Origin: Chloroflexota bacterium
GTDB lineage: Bacteria > Chloroflexota > Anaerolineae > Anaerolineales > Anaerolineaceae
NCBI GenBank assembly: GCA_021825925.1
Contig: JAKAFP010000005.1
Span: 186,001 to 250,000, forward strand
Direction: 5' to 3'
DNA length: 64,000 bases
Part shown: positions 51,907-60,975 of the stretch, piece by piece
Numbering within the stretch: position 1 is the stretch's first letter
How the letters are laid out: every line of letters begins with the position of its first letter
The notes under the pieces: generated by a model
Seen by the model: the letters and a program-made list of their open reading frames with translations, nothing else
Databases searched by the model: none
Told to the model about the DNA's origin: nothing
Translations under genes and position numbers: made by a program

Positions 51907-52854
51907 ATGTTTTGTATAGTTGCAGCCGTCGTTTTATCCATCCTGGGAATTTTTAGTGCCACCAATCGCCGTTTGGCCAAAGAAGCGCTGGATTGTGTTT
52001 TCCGCCGCATCACCTTCCGCCCATGCAATACCGGGTTTGATGAGAAGATGAAAGCCAAGATCCTTGGAAAAGTGATCAACCGTTCCGAGCGCACTGCTCG
52101 CTTCTTAAGCAAGAATTTTGAAGTCCTTGCTTGGGTTTTCTTTGTGCTTATGTTGGCCTCAAGCGCCTTCATGGTACGCAGCCTGTATTTATTCTACACA
52201 ACCGGGTCTTGCAACGGCGCCAACAATACGGGTTTCTGTGTCTTTGATCCCAATGGTGAAAATAACCAAACCTCCAGCACCACCGATGGTGCGTGCCCTG
52301 TTCCCACCAATTTGACGAACGGCGGCGGTTTGACTTTGGATGGTGTAGACCTCAGTCTTTGGCCGGTAAAAAACACCGAATCCAAGGACCAGTTCGTTTT
52401 TGTCGGCTGCTATTCTTGTGAATACACGCGCAAGGTGTATCCCGAAGTCCGCAAACTGGTGGATGAATTCCAACCTGAGTTCTTCTTTGGTGAATACCCC
52501 ACCAAACTTAAAACCGATTACCTCTCCCGCATAGGTTATTGCGTTTACAAGCAGGACCAGGAAAAATACTGGCCGATGAACGATGCCTTCTTTGCAGAAG
52601 ACATAGCCCTGCTTGAAGATAAAACCGCAACCGATGCGATCTTAACCAACCTGGGTCTGGATGCCGATGCCATTGAAACCTGCGCCGCACAACCCGAAAC
52701 AGAAGAAGCGGTTCAGAAACTCTTCACAGAGATTCGCAAGACCAATTTCTACGGCACACCTACCATCTTTATTAATGGCGAGCCATTGGTTGGGCCAAAA
52801 CCCTTCCGCGTCTATGCCATCCAGTTGGAAGGATTCTTCTACTGGCTGAAGTAA
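51907..52854 (+). CDS. Membrane-anchored thioredoxin/DsbA-like CxxC protein
   Basis: 315 residues. Two hydrophobic stretches (about 1-18 and 73-97) are separated by a basic cytoplasmic loop with FRPCNTGFDEKMKAK. The outer part has a thioredoxin-like fold: FVFVGCYSCEYTRKVYPEVRKLV with the CYSC redox pair, a helical insert with paired cysteines (CVYKQ, ETCAAQ), and YGTPTIFINGEPLVGPKPF with the cis-Pro. Extra cysteines in GSCNGANNTGFC and DGACP may form structural bridges. The 4-bp gap to the desulfurase suggests one mRNA and a link to sulfur or thiol chemistry. The exact oxidase or reductase role is unclear. Confidence 0.7.
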   Translation: MFCIVAAVVLSILGIFSATNRRLAKEALDCVFRRITFRPCNTGFDEKMKAKILGKVINRSERTARFLSKNFEVLAWVFFVLMLASSAFMVRSLYLFYTTGSCNGANNTGFCVFDPNGENNQTSSTTDGACPVPTNLTNGGGLTLDGVDLSLWPVKNTESKDQFVFVGCYSCEYTRKVYPEVRKLVDEFQPEFFFGEYPTKLKTDYLSRIGYCVYKQDQEKYWPMNDAFFAEDIALLEDKTATDAILTNLGLDADAIETCAAQPETEEAVQKLFTEIRKTNFYGTPTIFINGEPLVGPKPFRVYAIQLEGFFYWLK

Positions 52855-52874
52855 TAATTGCTCATCAATATAAC

Positions 52875-52919
52875 AACAAATGGTCCCCCGTAGTTTTTTA
52901 CAACGGAGGACCATTTGTT
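52875..52919 (+). terminator. Long hairpin after the CxxC gene
   Basis: AACAAATGGTCC (52875-52886) pairs with GGACCATTTGTT (52908-52919), with four more inner pairs (CCGT/ACGG) and a T-rich loop. The T-tract after it is interrupted (ATTATATAATTTC), so it may act as a weak terminator or an mRNA-stabilising hairpin. Confidence 0.55.
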
Positions 52920-53011
52920 ATTATATAATTTCTTTTTCAGGATTAATAATCTTGTATTTTTGCTAGTTATTCTCTAAATAATAATCGAAACCTCAAAAAT
53001 CTGATCACAAA

Positions 53012-54052
53012 ATGAACCAACCCCTAAAACCTGACTCAATATTGAATAATGCCTGCCCGTCCATAACCTTCAGAATAAGGCGCGAACTCATGAATGAATC
53101 GCTATTAAATGAAGATATGGCAGCCTTTCAAGCAAAAATTATGCTTGACCCATTGGTAAATAAGGTAATTGATTCGCAAAATAAGAACGGATGGTACGGT
53201 TCTCGTTTTCATGGTTACGACAGCATGGAGTCAGGTATTCGTATTCTAATCGAAAAAGGAGTCTCACCTAAACAGATATCATTGGTTCGTGCTCTTGATG
53301 CCCTAGAACGTGATACTGAATTAATATCCAACGACTTGGGAAGTTTTGGAAAGTATTTCGATCAAAAAAGGCTTGGTGGGGCTCGAATGATCCGGGCCTG
53401 GCTGCTTGCATTGGGTGATCGTGGTGAAAACCCGTTAGTAGAAGAACAAGTTTTAGTTGCACTTGAAGGGATGAAAACAGTTGCTGAATTGAGTTCAAAT
53501 ATATATGCAACTGAAAAATATCATGATAGGTTGATCTATATACCTGATCTTCAATGGCCCGGAATATACCATTTGCGCTTACTGGCATCCACTCAAAAAT
53601 GGCGTACTCCTCAGAACATGGAAATGGTTGCCATTTCAATTAATAAACTTGTTCAATATTCGCCCATGCCTTATGCATATGTCCGCAAAGGGTCGCAGCT
53701 CATCGCACCCGCGTCTTTTGCCATGCTGGATTTTAACCCTGATCTACTAAAGCTAGATGATGCAGGTTGGATGATGTGGATTCATCGAACTGAATTGATC
53801 ACACGTATGGGGGTAGCCCATAAGATTAAGGAAATCAGCCAACAAATCAACACTTTAATAGAGCTTCTTTCTGGAAGTAAACAACTCTTTACATTGCCAA
53901 TAAAACACGAGTATTTCAAACGTTGGGGTGCTTACACAGGTCTTATGCTGGAACCTGATTGGAAAAATAAGGTAAGCAGAATAAACGATCTAACTTTTAG
54001 AAGTCAAATAATCTTCCACCAATATCAATCTCATATGGAACTAAAAATATGA
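53012..54052 (+). CDS. Unassigned protein, 346 aa
   Basis: I do not recognise the family. It has no membrane segments. SQNKNGWYGSRFHGYDSMESGIRILIEKGVSP (about 54-85) and later WPGIYHLRLLASTQKWRTPQNMEM recall the QxxDGSW-type helical repeats of alpha/alpha-toroid proteins (prenyltransferase or squalene-cyclase-like), but the match is loose and no catalytic motif is visible. No Shine-Dalgarno stands before the ATG. A hairpin lies upstream, so it has its own promoter. Its stop overlaps a 42-codon frame by ATGA. Confidence 0.6.
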   Translation: MNQPLKPDSILNNACPSITFRIRRELMNESLLNEDMAAFQAKIMLDPLVNKVIDSQNKNGWYGSRFHGYDSMESGIRILIEKGVSPKQISLVRALDALERDTELISNDLGSFGKYFDQKRLGGARMIRAWLLALGDRGENPLVEEQVLVALEGMKTVAELSSNIYATEKYHDRLIYIPDLQWPGIYHLRLLASTQKWRTPQNMEMVAISINKLVQYSPMPYAYVRKGSQLIAPASFAMLDFNPDLLKLDDAGWMMWIHRTELITRMGVAHKIKEISQQINTLIELLSGSKQLFTLPIKHEYFKRWGAYTGLMLEPDWKNKVSRINDLTFRSQIIFHQYQSHMELKI

Positions 54053-54177
54053 TTTTATTAACTGGACAAGTCGGTGCGATACAAGCAAGAATAATCGTCG
54101 AAACTTTAACAACCTACCAGTCTGAATTTGTACTCCAAGATTTTAGGCCATTATTGGATTGGCAAATAAAAGAATAA
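54049..54177 (+). CDS. Short coupled reading frame (42 aa)
   Basis: ATG 54049 overlaps the previous stop as ATGA. It encodes a 42-residue chain starting MILLTGQVGAIQARIIVETL and ending DWQIKE. The beginning looks like the first strand and helix of a larger nucleotide-fold protein, so this may be the remnant of a truncated gene. It could also be a genuine small protein coupled to 53012-54052. A minus-strand terminator starts at its end. Confidence 0.3.
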   Translation: MILLTGQVGAIQARIIVETLTTYQSEFVLQDFRPLLDWQIKE

Positions 54178-54206
54178 CAAAAAACGTCCCCATATTCTGG
54201 GGACGT
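54178..54206 (-). terminator. Terminator of the DUF4870-like gene
   Basis: On the minus strand ACGTCCCC (54206-54199) pairs with GGGGACGT (54191-54184), loop of seven, followed by TTTTTTG. It lies 24 bp after the stop at 54230. Confidence 0.85.
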
Positions 54207-54229
54207 CCTCTTGGTTCAGTCAGACTACC

Positions 54230-54577
54230 TTATGCCCAGCCTTGTTTCTTGACAAACTCGGTGATAACAGGAATTTCGATAGCTTCACCCTTGTTGGCTT
54301 TTACTGCATAGATAATGTTGATGATCCAGATCAACCAGGTGAAAAAGTTTACAAACGGAATAAACGAAAGAATTGTTACAGCAATAATTTCGACCACACC
54401 TAAAACCAAAGCAGGAATGTAATGGTCTTTAATGTAAGGTCGGTTCTTCTTCTCATCAATGAAAAGCGTGACGATTGAAAGTATGGGGGTGAACAAAAAA
54501 CACAGAATGACCCAAACACGGTCATCACTGGTTACATCAGGAGCAGGAACAGGGGTTATTTCAGGGGGTGTGGTCAT
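54230..54577 (-). CDS. DUF4870/Tic20-like small membrane protein
   Basis: 115 residues. A proline-rich N-terminus is followed by three membrane segments. The family ending is clear: FFTWLIWIINIIYAVKANKGEAIEIPVITEFVKKQGW, where DUF4870 proteins have xAxKANxGExxxIPxI. KKNRPYIKDHYIPAL fits the conserved H in the middle loop. TAAGGAGAG precedes the ATG. Function unknown in the family. Confidence 0.8.
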   Translation of the reverse strand: MTTPPEITPVPAPDVTSDDRVWVILCFLFTPILSIVTLFIDEKKNRPYIKDHYIPALVLGVVEIIAVTILSFIPFVNFFTWLIWIINIIYAVKANKGEAIEIPVITEFVKKQGWA

Positions 54578-54745
54578 AATTTCTCTCCTTAACTGTTAAT
54601 AAATTTTATTAATTCTTCTATACAGTATACTGAGTTTCTTGGTCTTAATCCACTCATTTTTCAATTCCGTTAAGAGATTTTATAAATGTCGGGAATATGT
54701 GAGAGAATTATCCCTATTATGTATTCAAATAATGAAGGATTTGAC

Positions 54746-55663
54746 ATGGAGCCAATTAAAAAAGTTGCCATTTTAGGGGCCGGCGCAATGGGTGCCTATT
54801 TCGCAGCCAGTTTTTCTGCCAACCCAGCCTTTGCCACATCCATAATTGCTGAAGGCCCACGTGCAATGAATTTAGTCAAAGATGGACTATTGGTAAATGG
54901 CAAACACCTAACCATTCCAGTGATCAATCCGGCAGGAAATAACGAACCGTATGATCTGATCATCATTGCATTAAAACATCATCAATTGACCCCCGCCCTC
55001 AGAACGCTTCATCCATTGGTTGGAGGAAATACTCTCATTTTATCTGTTATGAACGGCCTGGAAAGTGAATCTCTCATCGCAGCAGAGTTTGGATGGGATC
55101 ATGTACTCTATGCCATTTCAGTTGGCATTGATGCCGTTCGGGAAGGAAATATTATCACCTATACGAAACCTGGAAAACACATATTTGGCGAGGCAAAAAA
55201 TGAAACTATAAGTCCAAGGGTCCAGCGAGTACAAGAAGCTTTTGCAACCGCTGGTATCCAGTTTGAAACCCCACCGGATATGCTGCGTACATTGTGGTGG
55301 AAATTCATGGTAAATGTAGGGGTAAACCAGGCGTCAGCGGTATTGCATGCTCCTTATGGCGTTTTCCACTCGGACTCTGATGCACAAGCCTTGATGGAGT
55401 CCTTGATGCAAGAGGTCGTCATTCTTGCTCAAGCCTCAAAAGTCAATCTCACCCACCAGGATATACTCAATTGGTATCTGGTCTTGACCACCTTATCAGC
55501 AGATGGAAAAACATCCATGCTGCAGGATATTGAAGCGGGGCGTGAGACTGAAGTGGACGTTTTTGCTGGAAAGGTCATCGAACTTGGTAAGATTTACGGA
55601 ATTCAAACACCTGTCAATTCGACTATTTTCAAAATCATCAAAATGCTTGAAAAAACAACTTAA
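54746..55663 (+). CDS. Ketopantoate reductase-like protein (PanE/ApbA family)
   Basis: 305 residues from ATG 54746, with GAAGGA seven bases upstream; in-frame ATGs at 54686 and 54719 lack a site. The NADP-binding motif is VAILGAGAMGAYFAASF. YDLIIIALKHHQL has the lysine that sits by the substrate in PanE, and LWWKFMVNVGVNQASAVLHAPYGVF is the conserved helix with Lys and Asn. SMLQDIEAGRETEVDVFAGKVIELGKIYGIQTPVN is the C-terminal signature. It reduces 2-dehydropantoate, or a related 2-oxo acid. No other pantothenate genes are nearby, so the exact substrate is open. Confidence 0.85.
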   Translation: MEPIKKVAILGAGAMGAYFAASFSANPAFATSIIAEGPRAMNLVKDGLLVNGKHLTIPVINPAGNNEPYDLIIIALKHHQLTPALRTLHPLVGGNTLILSVMNGLESESLIAAEFGWDHVLYAISVGIDAVREGNIITYTKPGKHIFGEAKNETISPRVQRVQEAFATAGIQFETPPDMLRTLWWKFMVNVGVNQASAVLHAPYGVFHSDSDAQALMESLMQEVVILAQASKVNLTHQDILNWYLVLTTLSADGKTSMLQDIEAGRETEVDVFAGKVIELGKIYGIQTPVNSTIFKIIKMLEKTT

Positions 55664-55792
55664 GTAATGGTAATTTACCTTTATTTCACATATGAAAAAG
55701 GAGATAAATAACCTATACTAATAATACAACATCCCTATCATCACCAAATTTTTTTGGACCACATTCATTTATTCGGTATTACGGGAGATTCG

Positions 55793-58093
55793 ATGAAAAG
55801 GGAAACGATGGACTCAGATGGAGTTGCGGCTCTGCATCAATCTCTATTTGATAATATGACCGTGGGGGTTGTATACCAACATGCCGATGGCAAAATATTT
55901 TCCGCGAACAAGGCAGCACAAAACATACTTGGTTTATCCTTGGAACAACTTCAAGGGCGCACCTCCATGGATCCTCGCTGGCGGGCTATCCATGAGGATG
56001 GTTCTGAGTTTTCCGGCAATGAACATCCTAGTATGGTTGCTTTACGTACGGCAATAAATGTTGATGATGTGACCATGGGTGTTTTCAATCCGAAACTTAA
56101 AGCTTATTCATGGATCAAGATTGATTCATACCCTCAATTCTCTGGTCAAGACGGCATCCCCACCAGTACCATCACCACTTTTGAGCCAATTGATCGCACC
56201 ATTGCCGCTGAAGAAAACTCAAGATCTCAGGAGTTGACCTTAAAACTCTTTGTGGAATACGCTCCAGCCGCCATTGCCATGTTTGATACAAAGATGAGAT
56301 ATATTGCTGCCAGCCGACGATATTTAACAGATTATCGTCTTGGTGAGATCAATGTTATTGGCCATTCACATTATGAAATATTCCCCGAGATTCCGGAACG
56401 TTGGAAAAATATCCACCAGCGCTGCCTGGCAGGTGCCATAGAACATGCTGACACAGATCCCTTCCCCCGAGAAGATGGGACTTTGGATTGGGTGAGATGG
56501 GAAATTCACCCATGGTATAACCAAAAAGGTGAGATCGGCGGCATTATATTGTTTTCCGAAGTGATTACCAATATGGTTAACTTACTCGAAGAACAAAGAG
56601 AAACCCGTGCCATGATTCAGACTGCTTTGGCAAGTATGAATGATGCTGTTTTTATTACTGACATAAATGGTAATTTGATCCAATTCAATGAAGCGTTTGC
56701 CTCGTTTCATAAATACACAAATAAAGAGGAATGCCCGCTCAAGATTGCAGATTACCTTACGTATCTGGATTTCTATCTTCCATCGGGCGAGTTGGCACCT
56801 GTGGATGAATTGCCCATCCACCGAGCGCTACGGGGTGAAATTGGAAACGGAGTCGAATACACTTTGCGCCGTAAAGATTCAGGTGAAATATGGGTGGGAA
56901 GTTATAGTTACGCTCCCATCCGAAAAAAGGATGGAATAATTACAGGCTCCGTTGCAGTTGCAAGAGATATTACCGAACGCAAAAACACTGAAGAAGAAAT
57001 CCGAAACCAGGTTAGAAGGCTTTCGGCATTACGCACCATTGATATGGCTATCTCATCCAGTTTGGATCTGCATATCACGTTAAATGTGGTACTTGAACAC
57101 GTGGTCAATCAATTAAATGTGGATGCAGCAGTAATATTGCTTTACGAGCCAAAATCGAATGAGTTAGTCTTTGCTGCCAGCCGTGGGTTCATCACAACGA
57201 GTATCTCCAAACTGCGTCTAAAACTGGGAGAGGATTATGCCGGCCAGGCCGCTTTAAACCGGCGTACCGTCAGCGTCATTAATCTGGATAAAGCTGAACG
57301 CACACTCTCAAAAGGTGCTTTACTTGCCGAAGAAAATTTCGTATCTTTTTATGCTGTACCATTACTCGCCAAGGGCAAAGTCAACGGTGTCCTTGAAATT
57401 TTCCATCGTACGCCTCTCAATCCAAAACCTGATTGGCTGGATTATCTTGAAACCCTGGCTGGACAAGCCTCGATAGCCATTGACAGCGGACAGTTGTTTG
57501 ACGGATTGCAGCGTACCAATAATGATCTATTGCTGGCTTATGACGCCACCATTGTTGGTTGGTCGCGAGCCATGGATATGCGTGACAAGGAGACAGAAGG
57601 ACATACTGAACGGGTTACTGATTTGACCATTGATCTGGCCCGCGCAGCTGGTATGACTGGCGATCAGATCGCCAATGTAAGACGGGGTGCTCTGCTTCAC
57701 GATATAGGCAAACTTGGAGTTCCTGACAGCATACTTTTCAAACCTGATAAATTGGATGAAGAGGAATGGAGAATCATGCGTAAACATCCCCAATTTGCAC
57801 ATGATTTATTAGCTCCTGTCGAATTTCTCAGACCTGCACTGGATATTCCTTATTGTCATCATGAAAAGTGGGACGGCACAGGATATCCTCGTGGATTAAA
57901 AGGCGAAGAGATCCCTGTTGAAGCGCGTTTGTTCGCGGTAGTAGACGTGTGGGATGCATTATGCTCAGACCGCCCCTACCGCGAAGGTTGGCCGGAACGA
58001 AAAGTGATTGAATACATTCAAAGTCAATCAGGCACCCATTTTGATCCTAAAGCGGTGGAACTCTTTATGCGAATCAAACAAAATAAATCCTGA
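55793..58093 (+). CDS. PAS-PAS-PAS-GAF-HD-GYP c-di-GMP phosphodiesterase
   Basis: 766 residues from ATG 55793, with GGGAGA five bases upstream. There are three PAS-like domains: about 10-125 (MTVGVVYQHADGKIFSANKAA), about 150-265 (AIAMFDTKMRYIAASRRYL) and about 275-400 (DAVFITDINGNLIQFNEAF, closing with VAVARDITERK). A GAF domain lies near 415-565. The HD-GYP domain follows with GALLHDIGKLGVPD and IPYCHHEKWDGTGYPRGLKG; all metal residues and the GYP triplet are intact. No membrane segment is visible, so it is a cytoplasmic sensor that degrades c-di-GMP (or cGAMP). It may link signals to surface behaviour, which fits with the exopolysaccharide genes elsewhere in the window. Confidence 0.9.
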   Translation: MKRETMDSDGVAALHQSLFDNMTVGVVYQHADGKIFSANKAAQNILGLSLEQLQGRTSMDPRWRAIHEDGSEFSGNEHPSMVALRTAINVDDVTMGVFNPKLKAYSWIKIDSYPQFSGQDGIPTSTITTFEPIDRTIAAEENSRSQELTLKLFVEYAPAAIAMFDTKMRYIAASRRYLTDYRLGEINVIGHSHYEIFPEIPERWKNIHQRCLAGAIEHADTDPFPREDGTLDWVRWEIHPWYNQKGEIGGIILFSEVITNMVNLLEEQRETRAMIQTALASMNDAVFITDINGNLIQFNEAFASFHKYTNKEECPLKIADYLTYLDFYLPSGELAPVDELPIHRALRGEIGNGVEYTLRRKDSGEIWVGSYSYAPIRKKDGIITGSVAVARDITERKNTEEEIRNQVRRLSALRTIDMAISSSLDLHITLNVVLEHVVNQLNVDAAVILLYEPKSNELVFAASRGFITTSISKLRLKLGEDYAGQAALNRRTVSVINLDKAERTLSKGALLAEENFVSFYAVPLLAKGKVNGVLEIFHRTPLNPKPDWLDYLETLAGQASIAIDSGQLFDGLQRTNNDLLLAYDATIVGWSRAMDMRDKETEGHTERVTDLTIDLARAAGMTGDQIANVRRGALLHDIGKLGVPDSILFKPDKLDEEEWRIMRKHPQFAHDLLAPVEFLRPALDIPYCHHEKWDGTGYPRGLKGEEIPVEARLFAVVDVWDALCSDRPYREGWPERKVIEYIQSQSGTHFDPKAVELFMRIKQNKS

Positions 58094-58115
58094 TCCAGAT
58101 TTTCCTGATCAGGAT
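58085..58115. terminator. Terminator between convergent HD-GYP and LURP-like genes
   Basis: AATCCTGATC (58085-58094) pairs with GATCAGGATT (58106-58115), loop of 11. The stem contains the HD-GYP stop codon; ATGATTTTA follows, a weak T-tract. Confidence 0.65.
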
Positions 58116-58138
58116 TATGATTTTAAGTTCAGCGAATA

Positions 58139-58630
58139 TCAGTCATGAACCATCATATCAATGGCGATCGCAACAGCGAGGATTAAAACATCCTCCTGGT
58201 CGGGATCAATTTCCACGCCGTATACGTCCGCCAGTTTGAACCACTTTTTAGAGATTTCAGCCACACGGCGGAGACCTTCTTTGATCGTGTATTCATGATC
58301 CAAAATGTTTCCTTGAACGGTGAGATCGGGACCACTGCGAATTTTTACGGTCCAACGGTCACGAAATGGCGCGATCAAGGCTTTTTGAACCAGGGCAATA
58401 CGTTTACCCTCCATGTCTTCAATTTCCATGGTGTCTTTAATCCGCAGCATACGCTCCTGAATACGGCACAAAGGTTTTCCTTCTGCATCTTCAAGGATCA
58501 ATGTTTTACGAATGCGTAATGCCTTGCCATCCACTTTGAAGGCTTTTTGGCCTTCATCATTTTCGATCCAATAATCGTCTCCGATCGAGATCAATTTCTG
58601 ATGAATCTTGTAGCGTGTTGATTTACCCAT
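58139..58630 (-). CDS. LURP-one-related/Tubby-like protein
   Basis: 163 residues. Pairs of beta-strands in a regular pattern (YKIHQKLISIGDDYWIENDEGQKAFKVDGK, TLILEDAEGKPLCRIQERM, TMEIEDMEGKRIALVQKA, YTIKEGLRRVAEISKKW) end with a hydrophobic helix ILAVAIAIDMMV. This is the LURP1-like barrel with its central buried helix. GGAG is six bases before the ATG. Function is unknown for bacterial members; related folds bind membrane phosphoinositides or scramble lipids. Confidence 0.82.
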   Translation of the reverse strand: MGKSTRYKIHQKLISIGDDYWIENDEGQKAFKVDGKALRIRKTLILEDAEGKPLCRIQERMLRIKDTMEIEDMEGKRIALVQKALIAPFRDRWTVKIRSGPDLTVQGNILDHEYTIKEGLRRVAEISKKWFKLADVYGVEIDPDQEDVLILAVAIAIDMMVHD

Positions 58631-58678
58631 TGCAGCTCCTGATGGTGTTTGATCGTGATTCGCAATTGATTATAACCA

Positions 58679-59329
58679 TCACTTGAGTTTTAGCAAGGAA
58701 TCATCTATCTTGTTGGATGTTTGTCCGATTGCGGCGACAATTTGAGAGATCTCGTCGGTTACCTGCCTGACAGTGTTGGCGGATTTACTCATTTCTGCAG
58801 CCACCACCATGAAACCCCGACCCTCTTCACCAACGCGAGCTGCCTCAATTCGGGCATTGATGGCTAGCATGTTCATTTCAGACATGATGCCTTCAATGTT
58901 TTTGACAAACTGACCGAGTTTTTCCATGTGAGAAAGTATTTCTGATTTAATGTTAAGGATTTCATCAATACTCGTGGCTTTTACTTTTTGATCCGCTTCA
59001 TCCACCACTTCGAGGATGATCTGCGCCATTTCGTGAGTGACCAGTTTGGTGTTTTCTGGATTCAGGTTTTCTGCAAGGATCTGTGCTACCTTGGCATTAC
59101 CGGTGACTTCAAATATAAAATCAACCTGAATCTTCAACGCCTGTAGCAAGTCTGTATAAGTGGGAATATGTTTTTTTTCTGCTTCCAAAATGGCTGGAGC
59201 ACTGGCATTGATATCGGTGATAAAGGCGACCTTTGAGAACTTGCTGCTTCCAAATAGTTCAAAGAGGTGTAAACCGACTTTTCCCCCACCCACAATTCCA
59301 ATCGTCTTTATGCTTTGCTGATCTTCCAT
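58679..59329 (-). CDS. Soluble Rossmann-fold domain fused to a chemoreceptor signalling hairpin
   Basis: 216 residues. Residues 8-110 form an NAD(P)-binding half: IGIVGGGKVG (G14-G19), with D39 closing the second strand (an NAD preference), then VDFIFEVTGNAKVAQIL and TKLVTHEMAQII, similar to the N-terminal part of homoserine or aspartate dehydrogenases. No catalytic half follows. Instead, residues about 110-216 make a coiled coil with MNMLAINARIEAARVGEEGRGFMVVAAEM, the tip of MCP signalling domains. There is no membrane segment. GAGGTGA lies before the ATG. It could be a cytoplasmic redox or NAD-state receptor that controls a CheA kinase. The coiled coil is much shorter than in normal receptors. 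Confidence 0.75.
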   Translation of the reverse strand: MEDQQSIKTIGIVGGGKVGLHLFELFGSSKFSKVAFITDINASAPAILEAEKKHIPTYTDLLQALKIQVDFIFEVTGNAKVAQILAENLNPENTKLVTHEMAQIILEVVDEADQKVKATSIDEILNIKSEILSHMEKLGQFVKNIEGIMSEMNMLAINARIEAARVGEEGRGFMVVAAEMSKSANTVRQVTDEISQIVAAIGQTSNKIDDSLLKLK

Positions 59330-59566
59330 GCTGTCACCTCTAAAAATTTCTACATTAATATCAATTGTTTTAGTATACGTAAGATCACACCCGAAGAATA
59401 TACTATTTAGTAGGTTTTATAGCACCTTATTATTGATAACCAGGGTTTTAATTCTTCTATGAACTTATCATCCAATTGTTTTTGAAAGTGCTAAAGTCAA
59501 ACCGATCCAACCCTTTCAACAAGATTGGAAAAATCCGTAATTGTATTTCAGATTAGTACTAAAATC

Positions 59567-60031
59567 CTATTCCCCTATTGTGGTATCTTTTACATTTATA
59601 CTGAAAACTAACACTTTATTTAGAAAATATGAGACCAATGCCATTGGCAGTAATAGAATTCCCCCCGCAACAACCATATTCATATGTAATCCGTTAAATA
59701 TCCTCAGAAAGACTAAATTGATAAGGTATGTAACTCCATATACCAAACAGAATCGAATAATCAGCTTGGGGTTCTTGTTGCGAAAAACGAAATTACCTGT
59801 GGTAAAAAAATTAAATATTACACCAATAATGGTGCCAAATAAGGATGCCAGAGAATAATGAATTTTTAAAAGAATGAAAATCGAGTATATGAGATAACCA
59901 AAACCTGTATTAATACCACCCACAACAAGAAATCTGACAAAACGAATTCTCCAGAAATTTTGAATGATTCCCAAAAGTTTTTTAAAAAGAGGTTCACTTT
60001 TGGGTGAAGGAATCTGTGAACCACCTTCCAT
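59567..60031 (-). CDS. GtrA-family membrane protein
   Basis: 154 residues with four membrane segments. RFVRFLVVGGINTGFGYLIYSIFILL and FNFFTTGNFVFRNK are the family's first and second signatures, and VSYFLNKVLVFS closes it. It starts one base after the stop of the GT2 gene upstream. As with GtrA-GtrB pairs, it probably flips the polyprenyl-phosphate sugar made by that enzyme. It is the last gene of the second sugar cluster. Confidence 0.9.
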   Translation of the reverse strand: MEGGSQIPSPKSEPLFKKLLGIIQNFWRIRFVRFLVVGGINTGFGYLIYSIFILLKIHYSLASLFGTIIGVIFNFFTTGNFVFRNKNPKLIIRFCLVYGVTYLINLVFLRIFNGLHMNMVVAGGILLLPMALVSYFLNKVLVFSINVKDTTIGE

Positions 60032-60032
60032 C

Positions 60033-60962
60033 TTAAAAATTGATTCTTTCTTTTTCGATTACCAAGGGGCGGTGCAGTACTTGAGTGTAAATCGCCCCAA
60101 TATACTCACCCACAATCCCGAGGAATAATAATTGAATGGCACCAAAGAAAAACAAACCGATCACAATAGGTGCTGATCCGAGTTGAAAATTTTGCCAGTT
60201 TACCAATTTGTATACCAAATAGAATAGACCGATTAAAAAGCTAACCACCGCAGAAAAGAAACCCAACATGGTTGCCATTCGAAGCGGTACTTTTGTATTA
60301 TTCGTAAAACCGAGCATGGCCATATCATACAAGGTGAAAAAATTATTCTTTGTTATTCCATTTTTCCGTTTAGGCTGAGTGAATTCAATTTTGGCAGCAG
60401 GAAAGCCTATATCAGCAATCAACCCGCGAAAATATGGATATGGATCATTCATCTGTCGAAGAATTTCAATGACTTGATGATCATAACATCCAAAACCCGT
60501 AAAATTCTCAACGAGTTGAACATTAGATAACTTTGATAATACTTTGTAGTAAAAGGTGCGAAAAGTATAAACAAGCTTTGATTCTTTACTGCTCGTTTTT
60601 ACCCCCATCACCACTTTAAAACCTTCTTCCCATTTTTTTATAAAATCAAGAATCATCGAAGGTGGATCTTGCAAATCAGAGGACATGCAAACAACAACAT
60701 CCCCTTTGGCTTGCAGCATTCCATAATAGGGTGACCTTATATGCCCAAAATTTCGAGTGTTCAAGATGACTTTTACATGCTTATCTTTAGAAGCAATTTT
60801 CCGTAACAAGGGAATAGTATTATCAGTTGAAGCATTGTCTATAAAAATATGCTCAAAGTTATACTGAGGCATTTCAGCCATAGCCTCAATAATTTGCTCA
60901 TGCAAAATTTCGACATTCTCTTCTTCGTTATAGCAAGGAGTTACGATGCTGATCAGTTTCAT
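60033..60962 (-). CDS. DPM1/GtrB-like GT2 polyprenyl-phosphate glycosyltransferase
   Basis: 309 residues from ATG 60962; a GTG at 60974 would add four. Motifs: ISIVTPCYNEEENVEILHEQI, FIDNASTDNTIPLLR, NFGHIRSPYYGMLQAKGDVVVCMSSDLQDPP (DxxD) and LVENFTGFGCYDHQVIEIL. Two C-terminal membrane segments follow, as in GtrB and ArnC. It makes a polyprenyl-phosphate sugar; the sugar may be the product of the upstream cyclase, SDR and aldolase genes. Followed directly by gtrA. Confidence 0.9.
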   Translation of the reverse strand: MKLISIVTPCYNEEENVEILHEQIIEAMAEMPQYNFEHIFIDNASTDNTIPLLRKIASKDKHVKVILNTRNFGHIRSPYYGMLQAKGDVVVCMSSDLQDPPSMILDFIKKWEEGFKVVMGVKTSSKESKLVYTFRTFYYKVLSKLSNVQLVENFTGFGCYDHQVIEILRQMNDPYPYFRGLIADIGFPAAKIEFTQPKRKNGITKNNFFTLYDMAMLGFTNNTKVPLRMATMLGFFSAVVSFLIGLFYLVYKLVNWQNFQLGSAPIVIGLFFFGAIQLLFLGIVGEYIGAIYTQVLHRPLVIEKERINF

Positions 60963-60975
60963 AATAGATGCCACA

